From positions 434,001 through 498,000 of the forward strand of contig NZ_BMQF01000003.1 in the NCBI RefSeq assembly GCF_014647975.1: a stretch of DNA of 64,000 nt, given 5' to 3'. A model generated the notes under the pieces. That model was given only the letters and a program-made list of their open reading frames with translations. It made no database searches and had not been told where the DNA came from. This document shows positions 6,980 to 16,910 of this stretch, piece by piece. Origin of the DNA: Streptomyces fumigatiscleroticus. GTDB lineage: Bacteria > Actinomycetota > Actinomycetes > Streptomycetales > Streptomycetaceae. A program made the position numbers and the translations under genes. Position 1 is the stretch's first letter, and the number at the start of each line of letters is the position of its first letter.

Positions 6980-9685
6980 CTACGGCGTCAGCGCCTGGCC
7001 CAGCCGGGCGTCCGTCGGAGTGCCCAGCGTGGACTTGCTCCAGATGACCGAGCCGGAGAGGTTCAGCCCCGTGCCGGTGCTCTGGGTGTACAGCAGGATG
7101 CCGTCCGTTCCGTCCTCGCCCTCGGCGCCCAGGACGAGGTCCGCGCGGCCGTGGCCGGTCGGATCCGCCAGCGCCACGGAGGAGCCGAAGCGGTCGCCGG
7201 ACTCGGTGGCGCCGGGCACACCGGCGGTGTCCTGGGAGAAGCCGGTCGAGCCGGAACCGGTCAGGCCCGAGGCGGTGCCCTTGACGAGGAGCACGGAGCC
7301 CGCGTCGGAGCGGTTGGCGCCGGAGCGGGTCAGGTCCTCGCCGGGCAGGCCCGCGAGGGCGTCCGCGTACCCGTCGGCGTTGTAGTCGCCGACCGAGACC
7401 CAGGTGCCGAGGGCGTCGCCGGACTCGTTGCCGCCCGGGACACCGGCGGTGTCCTGGTGGATGATGGTCATGCCGGTCGTGGTGAAGCCGGTCGAGGTGC
7501 CCGGGACCAGGGTGATCTGGCCGCCCGACTTGCCGCCGGACTCGGCGGCGACCGGCTGGCCGATGACGATGTCGTCGTAGCCGTTGCCGTTGACGTCGCC
7601 CGCGGCGATCGACCGGCCGCCCCTGACGGAGATGACGCCCACCTTGCTCAGGCCGGCCTTGGAGCCCGCGAAGCGGACCACGCGGCCGATGCCGCCGGTG
7701 TCGCGGTAGTTCAGGGCGACGTCGGCGTAGCCGTCCCGGTTGAAGTCGCCGGTGGCCGCGTCCAGGTAGGCGACGGACTTGGTGGAGGAGGAGAGCGTGC
7801 CGGCCGTGGTGGCGCCGCCGGTCAGCCGGACGTTCCAGTTGCCGCCCCGGCCGGTGCCGGCCGAGAAGACGTCCGCCTTGCCGTCGCCGTTGAAGTCGCC
7901 CACGGTGACCGTGGAGCCGAGCCGGGCGCCGGTCGCCGTCACGCTTCCCGAGGTGCTGTACGACAGACCGGTGTTCAGCGCCGGGCCGTACAGGACGGTG
8001 ACCGAGCCGCGGTCGGCGTGGCCGCTGGTGTCGTCCTCGCCCGGGACGCCGACCGCGAGGTCGGCGTAGCCGTCGCCGTTGACGTCGCCCCACGCGGTGG
8101 ACGTGCCGAAGGCGTCACCGGACTCGGAGCCGCCGGGGACGCCCGGGCTGTTCTGGGTCAGGGTCTTCCTGGACTTGGTGACGGGCCCGTCGACGCCGCC
8201 CGGGACCACCGTCACCGAGTTGGCCTTCGGGGTGCCCGCGACCAGGTCGGTGACGCCGTCGCGGTTGTAGTCGGAGGTGCCCAGGGCGTGCGAGATGCCC
8301 GGGGTCCTGGCCAGGGTCCTGATCAGCGAGAGCTTGGGGTAGAGGTTCTTGCCGGGGCAGGCCGTGGCGTTGGTGTCCCGGTGGCCGAAGACCCGGGGCA
8401 GCGTGATCGACGTCCCCTTGGCGACGTTGTTGCCGTCGACGCCCTTGTCGATGCCGGAGGTCAGCGTCACCTTGCCGGTCGGGTCGATGCCGTACATGCC
8501 GAACTTCCACGCCACGATCCGCGCGATGGAGTCGAGCGCGGCGCGGCTGGGCTTGGCCGTCTCGAAGTTGCCGATGTAGGAGATGCCGACCGTGTTGGTG
8601 TTGAAGCCGATGTCGTGCGCGCCGACCACCGGCAGGTCCATGCCGCCGCTGCGGCCCTCGAAGATCTGGCCGCACCGGTCGACGACGAAGTTGTAGCCGA
8701 TGTCGTAGTAGCCGCGGGCGAAGTGCTCCTGCTGGATGGAGCGCATCCGGGCCCGCGACTGGGCGCAGGAGAGCTTGTTGTCGCTGTCCACGCCGGTGTG
8801 GTGGACGACGGCGGCCTTGATCTCGGTGCCGTAGCCCGGCGTGCCGTCGTAGTCGGTGGAGGCGCCCCACTCGGCCTGCGTGATGATGGGCGGCTTGACG
8901 ACCGTGGAGGGCCGCGGCGCGGGCACCGTGGACGTCGGTGACGGGGAGGCGGTCGCGGAGGGGGACGCGCTGCCGCCGGAGGTGGCGGTGGGCGGTTCGG
9001 TCACGGTCGCGGTCGTCGGCGCCGTCGCCGTGCCGGTGGGCGCGGCCGTGCCGGTGGCCGTCCCGGTGGGCGCCGCCGTCCCGGTGGGCGCCGCGGGGTC
9101 GGTGGTGGCCGGGGCGGTGGTCTCCTCCGCGTACGCCGCGGGCTGCGCGGTGCCCTCGGGGTCGGTGCCCGGGTCGAGGAGCTTGACGTCCATGCCGGCC
9201 GGCTGGCCGGTGGCCTCGGTGCCGTCCGCGTTGACCACGCGCACCTCGACGCCGTCGGCGTCGCCCGTCCACAGCGAGGCCGTACCGCCGCGTGCGGCGG
9301 CGCGCTCGCCCTCGGCGCCGTCGGCCTGGCTCGGGTCGTCCGGCAGCTTCTGCCACCCCGACCACTCGCCGGTTTTCAGGTCACGGGTGCGCACCTGGGG
9401 GGTGCCCTTCGCCTCGACGTCCGGGTCGTTCCAGGTGACCACCACCGCGCTGAAGCGCTTCGTGGCCCGCCGCTCCAGACCCCGGCGCCCCGAGCCCTCG
9501 TTCTCGAGCTTGACGGTGTGGATGGACGGCTTGCGGGTGCCGCCGCCGGCACCGGACTGCGTGGACGGATCCGCCATCGCGTACGTGACGACGCCCGCCG
9601 CGCTGAGGACGACGGCTCCCGTCGTCAGCCAGGCTCTTCGCTTCAGGCTCAGCGGTCTGTACGCATGGGTCGTGCGTGGACTCAA
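6980..9685 (-). CDS. Secreted PGRP-type N-acetylmuramoyl-L-alanine amidase with FG-GAP repeats
   Basis: A 901-residue exported protein. A hydrophobic signal follows KRRAWLTTG near the N-terminus. A Thr/Ala/Pro-rich linker (about residues 195-265) leads to a peptidoglycan-recognition/amidase domain of roughly 170 residues. Zinc ligands are visible in VVHHTG and in FGHRDTNATACPG. The C-terminal half is a run of FG-GAP/VCBS beta-propeller repeats with calcium-loop signatures such as DYNRDGVTDLVAG, DVNGDGYADLAVG and DFNGDGKADVFSA. It probably binds and cuts wall peptidoglycan, though some relatives may act on exogenous glycans. The start is a TTG at 9685 preceded by GGGGTGGGG; this is the least certain part. 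Confidence 0.9.
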   Translation of the reverse strand: MSPRTTHAYRPLSLKRRAWLTTGAVVLSAAGVVTYAMADPSTQSGAGGGTRKPSIHTVKLENEGSGRRGLERRATKRFSAVVVTWNDPDVEAKGTPQVRTRDLKTGEWSGWQKLPDDPSQADGAEGERAAARGGTASLWTGDADGVEVRVVNADGTEATGQPAGMDVKLLDPGTDPEGTAQPAAYAEETTAPATTDPAAPTGTAAPTGTATGTAAPTGTATAPTTATVTEPPTATSGGSASPSATASPSPTSTVPAPRPSTVVKPPIITQAEWGASTDYDGTPGYGTEIKAAVVHHTGVDSDNKLSCAQSRARMRSIQQEHFARGYYDIGYNFVVDRCGQIFEGRSGGMDLPVVGAHDIGFNTNTVGISYIGNFETAKPSRAALDSIARIVAWKFGMYGIDPTGKVTLTSGIDKGVDGNNVAKGTSITLPRVFGHRDTNATACPGKNLYPKLSLIRTLARTPGISHALGTSDYNRDGVTDLVAGTPKANSVTVVPGGVDGPVTKSRKTLTQNSPGVPGGSESGDAFGTSTAWGDVNGDGYADLAVGVPGEDDTSGHADRGSVTVLYGPALNTGLSYSTSGSVTATGARLGSTVTVGDFNGDGKADVFSAGTGRGGNWNVRLTGGATTAGTLSSSTKSVAYLDAATGDFNRDGYADVALNYRDTGGIGRVVRFAGSKAGLSKVGVISVRGGRSIAAGDVNGNGYDDIVIGQPVAAESGGKSGGQITLVPGTSTGFTTTGMTIIHQDTAGVPGGNESGDALGTWVSVGDYNADGYADALAGLPGEDLTRSGANRSDAGSVLLVKGTASGLTGSGSTGFSQDTAGVPGATESGDRFGSSVALADPTGHGRADLVLGAEGEDGTDGILLYTQSTGTGLNLSGSVIWSKSTLGTPTDARLGQALTP

Positions 9686-9880
9686 CTACCCCACCCCTGG
9701 AAATGGACAAGAAACGTCACCTGTGTCACAGGATTCACTCACACAGCGCACAGGTATGGCCAAACGTCACTAGGGTCCCATCATCCGGAGAAGACCTCAT
9801 GAGGCGGGTGGGCCGGGAGGCGGACTCCGTCCGGTTGTGCGCCTTGACGGTCTGTGACACTTCTGTGCGATCCGACGCTG

Positions 9881-10561
9881 ATGACCGTGGGGGCGCGGGT
9901 TCAGTGGAGCCCGTGGTGGACTCGGTACGGACGAGGACGGTTCTTGGGCCACGGAGGGGAATCCCGCCGCACACGGGCGTACGACGGGGAACTGGGCGCG
10001 GCCGTCGCGCGGGCCCAGCAGGGCGACGAGGCCGCCTTCGCGGTGGCCTACCGCATCGTGCAGCCCGGGCTGCTCGGCTATCTGCGCGGGCTCGTCGGCG
10101 ACGATGCCGAGGACGTGGCGTCCGACGCCTGGCTGGAGATCGCCCGGGACCTCGGACGGTTCAAGGGCGACGGGGCCGGCTTCCGGGGCTGGACGGCGAC
10201 CATCGCCCGGCACCGGGCACTCGACCATCTGCGCCGCCAGCGGGTACGGCCCCGGCCGGCCGCGCTGGAGCAGGACGTCCTGGAGCTGCCCGGCGTGCAC
10301 AGCACCCAGGACCAGGCGCTGGAGACCCTGTCCACCGAGCACGCCCTGGAACTGGTCCGCGGGCTGCCGCGCGACCAGGCCGAGGCCGTGCTGCTCCGCG
10401 TCGTGGTCGGCCTCGACGGCCCCGCCGCCGCGCGCGTCCTCGGCAAGCGGCCCGGGGCGGTGCGCACGGCCGCGTACCGAGGGCTGAAGAGACTCGCCGA
10501 GCAGCTGGGCGTCGACGGTGTGACGGATGAGGCCTCCCGGACGCTGGGGGAGTCGAAGTGA
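9881..10561 (+). CDS. ECF RNA polymerase sigma factor (first of two tandem paralogues)
   Basis: Region 2 is seen in AYRIVQPGLLGYLRGLVGD followed by DAEDVASDAWLEIARDL, and region 4 in LPRDQAEAVLLRVVVGLDG plus GKRPGAVRTAAYRGLKRLAE, whose GKRPGAVR recognition helix is typical of one Streptomyces ECF group. Its stop overlaps the start of a membrane protein by four bases, the classic sigma/anti-sigma arrangement. Candidate starts are GTG 9854, ATG 9881 and a TTG at 9944 that has GAGGA six bases upstream; I used 9881 without strong evidence. The same two-gene module is repeated immediately downstream. Confidence 0.88.
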   Translation: MTVGARVQWSPWWTRYGRGRFLGHGGESRRTRAYDGELGAAVARAQQGDEAAFAVAYRIVQPGLLGYLRGLVGDDAEDVASDAWLEIARDLGRFKGDGAGFRGWTATIARHRALDHLRRQRVRPRPAALEQDVLELPGVHSTQDQALETLSTEHALELVRGLPRDQAEAVLLRVVVGLDGPAAARVLGKRPGAVRTAAYRGLKRLAEQLGVDGVTDEASRTLGESK

Positions 10562-11625
10562 AGGGCCACGGCGGCGGACCGCCGGATGGGGCAGGGACGG
10601 AAGCGGACATGGCTGAACGGCGGGACGACGGCAGACCTCCCCGCCACCGGCATGCGCCCCTCGACACTCCGGGCCCGCCCGGCCACCGGGAGACCGGACC
10701 GGGGGGAGGGCACATCTCCCCGGCGGACGAATCCGCGCCCGGGTCCGGGTCCGGGGAGCGGGCCGACCGGTCGTCGGACGGAGAGGCGCGCGGTCCGGGG
10801 CGGGCGGAGGGGTCCGCGTCCGGGTCCGGGGACCAGTCCGAGCGGTCGTCGGGTGGGGACGTCCACGGCCCTGGGCAGGTGGACGCGCCCGCGTCCGAGG
10901 ACCGGGCCGAGCGGTCGTCGGGTGGGGACGTCCGTGGTCCCGGGCGGGTGGGTGACGGTGCCCGGGCCGGTGTCGTCGGGCTGGAAGCCGTGCTCGCCGC
11001 CGCCGTCCGGGTGGACGGCGTCGACGCGCGGGCCCAGGAGCGTGCCGTGGCCGCCTTCCGGGCGGCCCGGGACGCCGGGGCGCACGAATCCGTCCGCACC
11101 CGGCGCCGCGACGACTGGCGCCCCGAGGCCGAGCGCCGCAGCCGGCGTCCGCTGAGGGCGACGCTCTCCGTGGCGCTCGCCGGCCTCGCCCTGGGCGGCG
11201 CCGCCTACGCGGCGATCGGCGGGCCCGGCCCGGCCGACCGGGGCGCCGACGACGACCACCGGTCCCCGCGCACCTCGGCGGGCACCCCGGCCGCCCAGCC
11301 CGTCCCCGGCTCCTCCGCCACCGCCCCCGGCACCGCTCCCACCGCCCCCGGCCGTCACCCCTCCACCGCCCAGGACGCCGAGGCCCACTGCCGGGCGTAC
11401 GAGCACGTCAAGGACGAGGGCAAGGCGCTGGACGCGGCCGCCTGGCAGCGGCTCGTCGCGGCGGCGGGCGGCGAGAAGAACGTCAGCGCCTACTGCTCCG
11501 GAAACCCCGCACGGGCGGCGGCCGGGAACAAGCCCGGCAAGGGCAACGGCACGGCCCACTCCGGCAACGCCGACGCCGGCAGCGGGCAGAACGCCGGCCG
11601 GTCCGGCCAGGGCAGGAATCGGTAA
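10558..11625 (+). CDS. Putative anti-sigma membrane protein paired with the first ECF factor
   Basis: Begins GTG overlapping the sigma stop (GTGA). The cytoplasmic N-terminal part is low complexity, with three imperfect copies of a unit around ERSSGGDV and RGPGRV. A short helical block follows (VLAAAVRVDGVDARAQERAV), then one membrane helix (TLSVALAGLALGGAAYAAIG). The exported C-terminal part has a Pro/Thr linker and a small domain with two cysteines, from AHCRAYEHVK to KNVSAYCSG. No zinc-binding HxxxCxxC motif is present, so it is not a ZAS anti-sigma factor. The role is inferred from topology and translational coupling. Confidence 0.75.
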   Translation: MKGHGGGPPDGAGTEADMAERRDDGRPPRHRHAPLDTPGPPGHRETGPGGGHISPADESAPGSGSGERADRSSDGEARGPGRAEGSASGSGDQSERSSGGDVHGPGQVDAPASEDRAERSSGGDVRGPGRVGDGARAGVVGLEAVLAAAVRVDGVDARAQERAVAAFRAARDAGAHESVRTRRRDDWRPEAERRSRRPLRATLSVALAGLALGGAAYAAIGGPGPADRGADDDHRSPRTSAGTPAAQPVPGSSATAPGTAPTAPGRHPSTAQDAEAHCRAYEHVKDEGKALDAAAWQRLVAAAGGEKNVSAYCSGNPARAAAGNKPGKGNGTAHSGNADAGSGQNAGRSGQGRNR

Positions 11626-12026
11626 CTCGGCGACGACGCCCCCACCCGGCGCCATGTCCTCCCGCACCTCAGGGGTGCCGCCGAGGCAACGGCCGGGGCC
11701 GCCACCCCCCACAGGAGAGGCCCCGGCCGTCGCGCGGCACGGACCGCGCGGCGGCCCGTACTACCTACAGCGCCATGACTGCGTTTTCTGTCACACCCGG
11801 GACGTCGGACGTTCTCAAGGAGGTGAGAGGGAGCGAGAGGGAGTGAACAGAGGAACGATCACAGGTTAGTTGCATCTTGTACGAACATGGACGAGGAGCG
11901 GTTTCACCACGTAACGTGCCTTTCGCGCCGGAGTGCGGAGGCCGTGACCGCCAAGCGAAGAACCACGACGGCGAGAACCCGGTCCGCGAGAGCGGCGCCG
12001 GCTGGGGCGCAAAAAAGGGGCGCGCG
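11626..12026. other. Intergenic region between the two sigma modules
   Basis: About 400 bases without a convincing gene. It holds a terminator hairpin at 11689-11730 and a second G/C hairpin just after it. A purine-rich stretch AAGGAGGTGAGAGGGAGCGA follows near 11818. The start of the second sigma gene is unclear, so part of this region may be its leader. Confidence 0.5.
11689..11730 (+). terminator. Hairpin terminator after first anti-sigma gene
   Basis: ACGGCCGGGGCC pairs perfectly with GGCCCCGGCCGT across an 18-base loop, 63 bases after the stop codon. It separates the two sigma/anti-sigma modules into independent transcripts. Confidence 0.7.
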
Positions 12027-12689
12027 GTGCTGGGGGACGACGCGGAGCTGACCGCCGCGGTGCGCGCGGCACAGGACGGGGACGAGACCGCGTTCCGGAC
12101 TGTGTACCGCGCGGTGCACCCACGGCTGCTCGGATACGTACGGACACTGGTCGGCGACCACGACGCCGAGGACGTGGCGTCCGAGGCCTGGCTGCAGATC
12201 GCCCGTGACCTGGAGCGGTTCAGCGGCGACGCGGACCGGTTCCGCGGCTGGGCCGCCCGGATAGCCCGCAACCGCGCACTCGACCACATCCGTATGCGCG
12301 GGCGGCGTCCCGCGATCGGCGGTGACGAGACCGAGCTGACCGCCAAGCCCGCCGAGTCCGACACCGCCGGGGAGGCCATCGAGGCGCTGGCCACCGACAG
12401 CGCCTTCTCCCTCATCGCCCGGCTGCCGCAGGACCAGGCCGAGGCCGTGGTGCTGCGCGTGGTGGTGGGCCTCGACGCCAAGTCCGCCGCCGAGACGCTG
12501 GGCAAGCGGCCGGGTGCCGTACGCACCGCGGCGCACCGCGGGCTGAAGCGTCTGGCCGAGCTGCTCGGCGGCGATCCGGAATCGGGCGGGGCGCTCGGCG
12601 CCCTGCCGCCCCAGCGAGAACCGCGCGGCCGCGCGGTGACGTCCGGCAGTGTGACGCATATGCGTGCGCGGACGCAGAAGGACATGTGA
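12027..12689 (+). CDS. ECF RNA polymerase sigma factor (second tandem paralogue)
   Basis: Close paralogue of the sigma factor about 2 kb upstream: VVLRVVVGLDAKSAAETLGK and GKRPGAVRTAAHRGLKRLAE match it almost residue for residue. Region 2 is VYRAVHPRLLGYVRTLVGD plus AEDVASEAWLQIARDLERF. The GTG at 12027 was chosen because AAAAAAGGGG lies just upstream and the sigma domain starts right after; the frame is open upstream to 11877. The last 40 residues (ESGGALGALPPQREPRG and on) are a non-conserved tail. Its stop overlaps the next ATG by one base (TGATG). A gene for a membrane partner follows, as in the first module. Confidence 0.9.
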   Translation: MLGDDAELTAAVRAAQDGDETAFRTVYRAVHPRLLGYVRTLVGDHDAEDVASEAWLQIARDLERFSGDADRFRGWAARIARNRALDHIRMRGRRPAIGGDETELTAKPAESDTAGEAIEALATDSAFSLIARLPQDQAEAVVLRVVVGLDAKSAAETLGKRPGAVRTAAHRGLKRLAELLGGDPESGGALGALPPQREPRGRAVTSGSVTHMRARTQKDM

Positions 12690-13900
12690 TGGCCGACGAG
12701 CAGTACAGGTGGCTGGACCGCGAAACGGCGGAGATTCTGCTGCGCGGAGAGTCACCCGAAGCCGTCGACCCGGCCGCCCGTGAACAGGCCGAACGGCTGG
12801 CCCGCACGCTCGGTGCGCTCTCCGGGCCCACCCCGCCGACCAGCGATGAGCTTCCCGGTGAGGCCGCCGCGCTGGCCGCCTTCCGCAAGGTCCGCGCGGA
12901 GCGGGACGGCGCGGGGGCCGCCGTGTCCGGGCGGGGTGCCGACGCCGAGGCCGCCGGTGCCCAGCTCGTCCGGATCGGCGCCCGTGACGACCGCGCCCGC
13001 CGTTCCCGCCGGGGCCGTTCCCTGCGCTACGGACTGGCCGCGGCGCTGGCCGTCGGCATGCTCGGCGGGGGCGCGGTCGCGGCCGGAACCGGAGTCCTGC
13101 CCACGCCGTTCGTCGGTGACGAACCGGACCCCACCGCCTCGGTCTCCGTCGCCGCGACTCCCGGCCGTCCCCTCGTGTCGCCCTCGCCCGAGGGCACCGC
13201 CGGGGGCGTCCCCGCGCCCGGCCTCTCCCTGTCCGATTCCTCGGGTGAGAGCGCCGCTCCGGACGGGACCGGCGGCGGCACGGCCACGGAGCACGGCCCG
13301 GACTCCGACGACGGCACGGCCCGGCCCGGCGACTCGGGCCGGGGGTTCACCACGGCCTGCCGTGACCTGCGCGCGGGCAAGGAGCTCCAGACCGCGCGCA
13401 GGCGTGCGCTGGAGAGCGCGGCAGGAGGCTCCCCGCGGGTGGAGAAGTACTGCGAGGGCGTCCTGGCCGAGGCCGACGGCGGCGCCAAGGGCCAGAGCGG
13501 TGCGGGCCGGAGCGGCAAGGACCCGAACACCGCCGGCGGCCGGCAGCAGAACAGCGTCCCCGAGACCCGGAGCTCCCAGGACGGCGGCGACAACGGCGAC
13601 GACAACGGCGGCGACAACGGTGCCGTCAAGGGCAGCGGAGACAACGACGAGAAGGACGACGACCAGGGCGGCCAAGGCGGTGACGACGACGGGCACCACA
13701 CAGGCCGAAGCCGCGGCCACCACCACCGCGGTGCCGCCGCCGTCTCCACGCCACCCGCCCTCGCGCCCACCCCGCCGCGCGCCACGACGGTCTCCTCCGC
13801 CACGCCCACGCCCGGCTCCACCCGCGCCGCCCCTCACCTCGAAAACGCCGATCACCTGCGGCTTCGTCGGTACGCGCAATTCTTTCCCGCGAGGGTGTGA
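12689..13900 (+). CDS. Putative anti-sigma membrane protein paired with the second ECF factor
   Basis: 403 residues. The N-terminal cytoplasmic part (MADEQYRWLDRETAEILLRG and following helices) is better conserved-looking than in the first module and is the probable sigma-binding part. One membrane helix follows RRGRSLRYGLAAALAVGMLG. The exported part has a Pro/Ser linker, then a two-cysteine segment from TACRDLRAGKELQ to RVEKYCEG like the one in the first module. The tail of about 150 residues is Asp/Gly/Asn-rich and then histidine-rich. ATG 12689 has AAGGA seven bases upstream and couples to the sigma stop. The anti-sigma role is inferred. Confidence 0.78.
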   Translation: MADEQYRWLDRETAEILLRGESPEAVDPAAREQAERLARTLGALSGPTPPTSDELPGEAAALAAFRKVRAERDGAGAAVSGRGADAEAAGAQLVRIGARDDRARRSRRGRSLRYGLAAALAVGMLGGGAVAAGTGVLPTPFVGDEPDPTASVSVAATPGRPLVSPSPEGTAGGVPAPGLSLSDSSGESAAPDGTGGGTATEHGPDSDDGTARPGDSGRGFTTACRDLRAGKELQTARRRALESAAGGSPRVEKYCEGVLAEADGGAKGQSGAGRSGKDPNTAGGRQQNSVPETRSSQDGGDNGDDNGGDNGAVKGSGDNDEKDDDQGGQGGDDDGHHTGRSRGHHHRGAAAVSTPPALAPTPPRATTVSSATPTPGSTRAAPHLENADHLRLRRYAQFFPARV

Positions 13901-13998
13901 CACTTTCCGGCGCCGTGACGCAGTACTGAGTGAGCCGACTGGTCATCGGCCGTAGCACGGAGCCGGGGTTCCCCCCGTACCTGCGGCTCGTGCACCTC

Positions 13999-14037
13999 GG
14001 CGCGGGCGGGACACGTTCCCCCGGTCCCGCCCGCGCC
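13999..14037. terminator. Hairpin terminator between convergent genes
   Basis: GGCGCGGGCGGGAC pairs perfectly over 14 bp with GTCCCGCCCGCGCC, with an 11-base loop. It lies between the end of the second anti-sigma gene and the end of the L,D-transpeptidase gene and can serve both strands. Confidence 0.8.
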
Positions 14038-14042
14038 GCCTC

Positions 14043-15038
14043 TCACCAGTGCACGACGACCTTGTCGCCCTCCCGCACCTGCGCGTACAGCTCCGCGATC
14101 GCCTGCTCGTCCCGGACGTTCACACATCCGTGCGAACCGCCGGCGTACCCGTGGGCCGCGAAGCTCTGGCTGAAGTGCACGGCCTGGCCGCCGCTGAAGA
14201 ACATCGCGTACGGCATGGGCGAGTCGTACAGCGTCGACCAGTGGTTCCGTGACTTCCAGTAGACGTGGAAGACGCCTTCCCGGGTCGGCGAGTACTGGGT
14301 GCCGAACCGGACCGCCATCGTGGACACGGTCCGCCCGTCGATCATCCAGCGCAGCGTCCGGCTCGACTTGCTGATGCACAGCACCCGTCCGGTCAGACAG
14401 CGCGGGTCCGGGGCGTCGGCCGGCTGACCGCCCATCAGATACAGCTCCCACTTGCCCGGCTCGTGGGTCATCCCCAGCAGCCGCTGCCAGGTGACGGTGT
14501 CGGTCCGGCCGGTCCGCGGCAGCCCGCGCTTGCCCTGGAAGCCGCTGACCGCCCGTTCCGTCAGGTCGTCGTAGGTGCCGGTCGGCCCGTCGTGCAGCCA
14601 CTCGACCTGGCGCAGCCGGGCCTGGAGTTCGCGGACGTCCCGGCCGCTGTCGCCACGGGACCACAGCACCGGCCCGCTGTTGCGCGCGGGCGGCACCCGC
14701 GGCGGGTCCGACGACCGCTCCCGCGGCGGGTCCGACGACCGCTCCCGCGGCGGGTCCGACGACCGCTCCCGCGGCGGGTCCGACGACCGCTCCCGCGGCG
14801 GGTCCGACGACCGCTCCCGCGGCGGGTCCGACGACCGCTCCCGCGGCGGGTCCGACGACCGCTCCCGCGGCGGATCGCCGGCCGGTGCGGCCGGGGACCC
14901 GGTGGTGATGTCGATGTGGATCGGGCCGCGGCCCGCCCCGTCCGTGCCCGCGCCCTCCGCCTTGCAGCCGCAGACTGCCCCCAAGGCCACCAGGACCAGC
15001 AGGACGGCGATCGGTCTTCCCCTGCCCGTAGTACGCAC
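14043..15038 (-). CDS. L,D-transpeptidase (YkuD) lipoprotein with peptidoglycan-binding domain
   Basis: Cross-links peptidoglycan 3-3 or anchors proteins outside the membrane. The signal peptide IAVLLVLVALGAVCGCKAE ends in a lipobox-like cysteine. Then come a spacer with seven perfect DPPRERSS octapeptides, a peptidoglycan-binding domain (SGRDVRELQARLRQVEWL and TYDDLTERAVSGFQ), and a C-terminal YkuD domain. Its catalytic motif is HGYAGGSHGCVNVRD, with the histidine and the nucleophilic cysteine. GTG 15038 was chosen because AGGGG lies six bases upstream and the signal peptide starts there; the frame is open 28 codons further. The repeat block is probably a flexible wall-spanning arm. Confidence 0.92.
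   Translation of the reverse strand: MRTTGRGRPIAVLLVLVALGAVCGCKAEGAGTDGAGRGPIHIDITTGSPAAPAGDPPRERSSDPPRERSSDPPRERSSDPPRERSSDPPRERSSDPPRERSSDPPRERSSDPPRVPPARNSGPVLWSRGDSGRDVRELQARLRQVEWLHDGPTGTYDDLTERAVSGFQGKRGLPRTGRTDTVTWQRLLGMTHEPGKWELYLMGGQPADAPDPRCLTGRVLCISKSSRTLRWMIDGRTVSTMAVRFGTQYSPTREGVFHVYWKSRNHWSTLYDSPMPYAMFFSGGQAVHFSQSFAAHGYAGGSHGCVNVRDEQAIAELYAQVREGDKVVVHW
14701..14868 (-). repeat. Seven perfect tandem copies of a 24-bp unit
   Basis: Seven identical head-to-tail 24-bp units with no spacers and no base differences. They are read in frame as DPPRERSS on the minus strand inside the transpeptidase gene. An eighth, diverged unit (DPPRVPP) follows. Identity at the DNA level, not only the protein level, suggests recent slippage or recombination. 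Confidence 0.95.
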
Positions 15039-15204
15039 CGTGGACCCCTGTCGTCTCACCGAAGTGCAACTGCCGTCACGGCAATCCTCCCCGCGGCCGG
15101 CGCCTCCCGAACGGCGCGACACGACTGTGACCGGGACCGCGACCCGGCTGTGAGCAAGGTCCCAGCGTGCCCCCCTCCACCGGGTGCGCGCCCGCCGCTA
15201 CAGT

Positions 15205-15246
15205 CCGACCAGAGGTCGGTCCGTACTCGCGGGTAACTGGCGAGTA
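15205..15246. promoter_or_regulatory. Operator-like direct and inverted repeats upstream of methylmalonyl-CoA mutase
   Basis: Two adjacent 11-bp direct repeats, ACTCGCGGGTA (15225-15235) and ACTGGCGAGTA (15236-15246), share ACTSGCGRGTA. Each is close to an inverted repeat, and TACTCGC (15224) pairs with GCGAGTA (15240). A palindrome CCGACCAGAGGTCGG lies at 15205-15219. A -10-like TACAGT is at 15199. The pattern looks like a TetR-family operator at an acyl-CoA gene; the regulator is unknown. Confidence 0.45.
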
Positions 15247-15281
15247 ACCCGAGAGACTGCTCAGCGGGAGGCACACACACC

Positions 15282-16862
<1,581 letters not shown>

Positions 16863-16878
16863 CCCGGAACCCGGGATC

Positions 16879-16906
16879 GGAGTGTCGTACCCCCGTGCGA
16901 CACTCC
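16879..16906 (+). terminator. Hairpin terminator with short T run
   Basis: GGAGTGTCG pairs with CGACACTCC over 9 bp and is followed by TTTC. It lies between the mutase stop and the exporter start, only four bases before the next ATG, so it could also shield that start from read-through translation. Confidence 0.65.
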
Positions 16907-16910
16907 TTTC

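Noticed and set aside
14701-14868. CRISPR-like array of regular repeats
   Set aside because: The 24-bp units abut with no spacers, are in frame inside a transpeptidase gene, and no cas genes are present.
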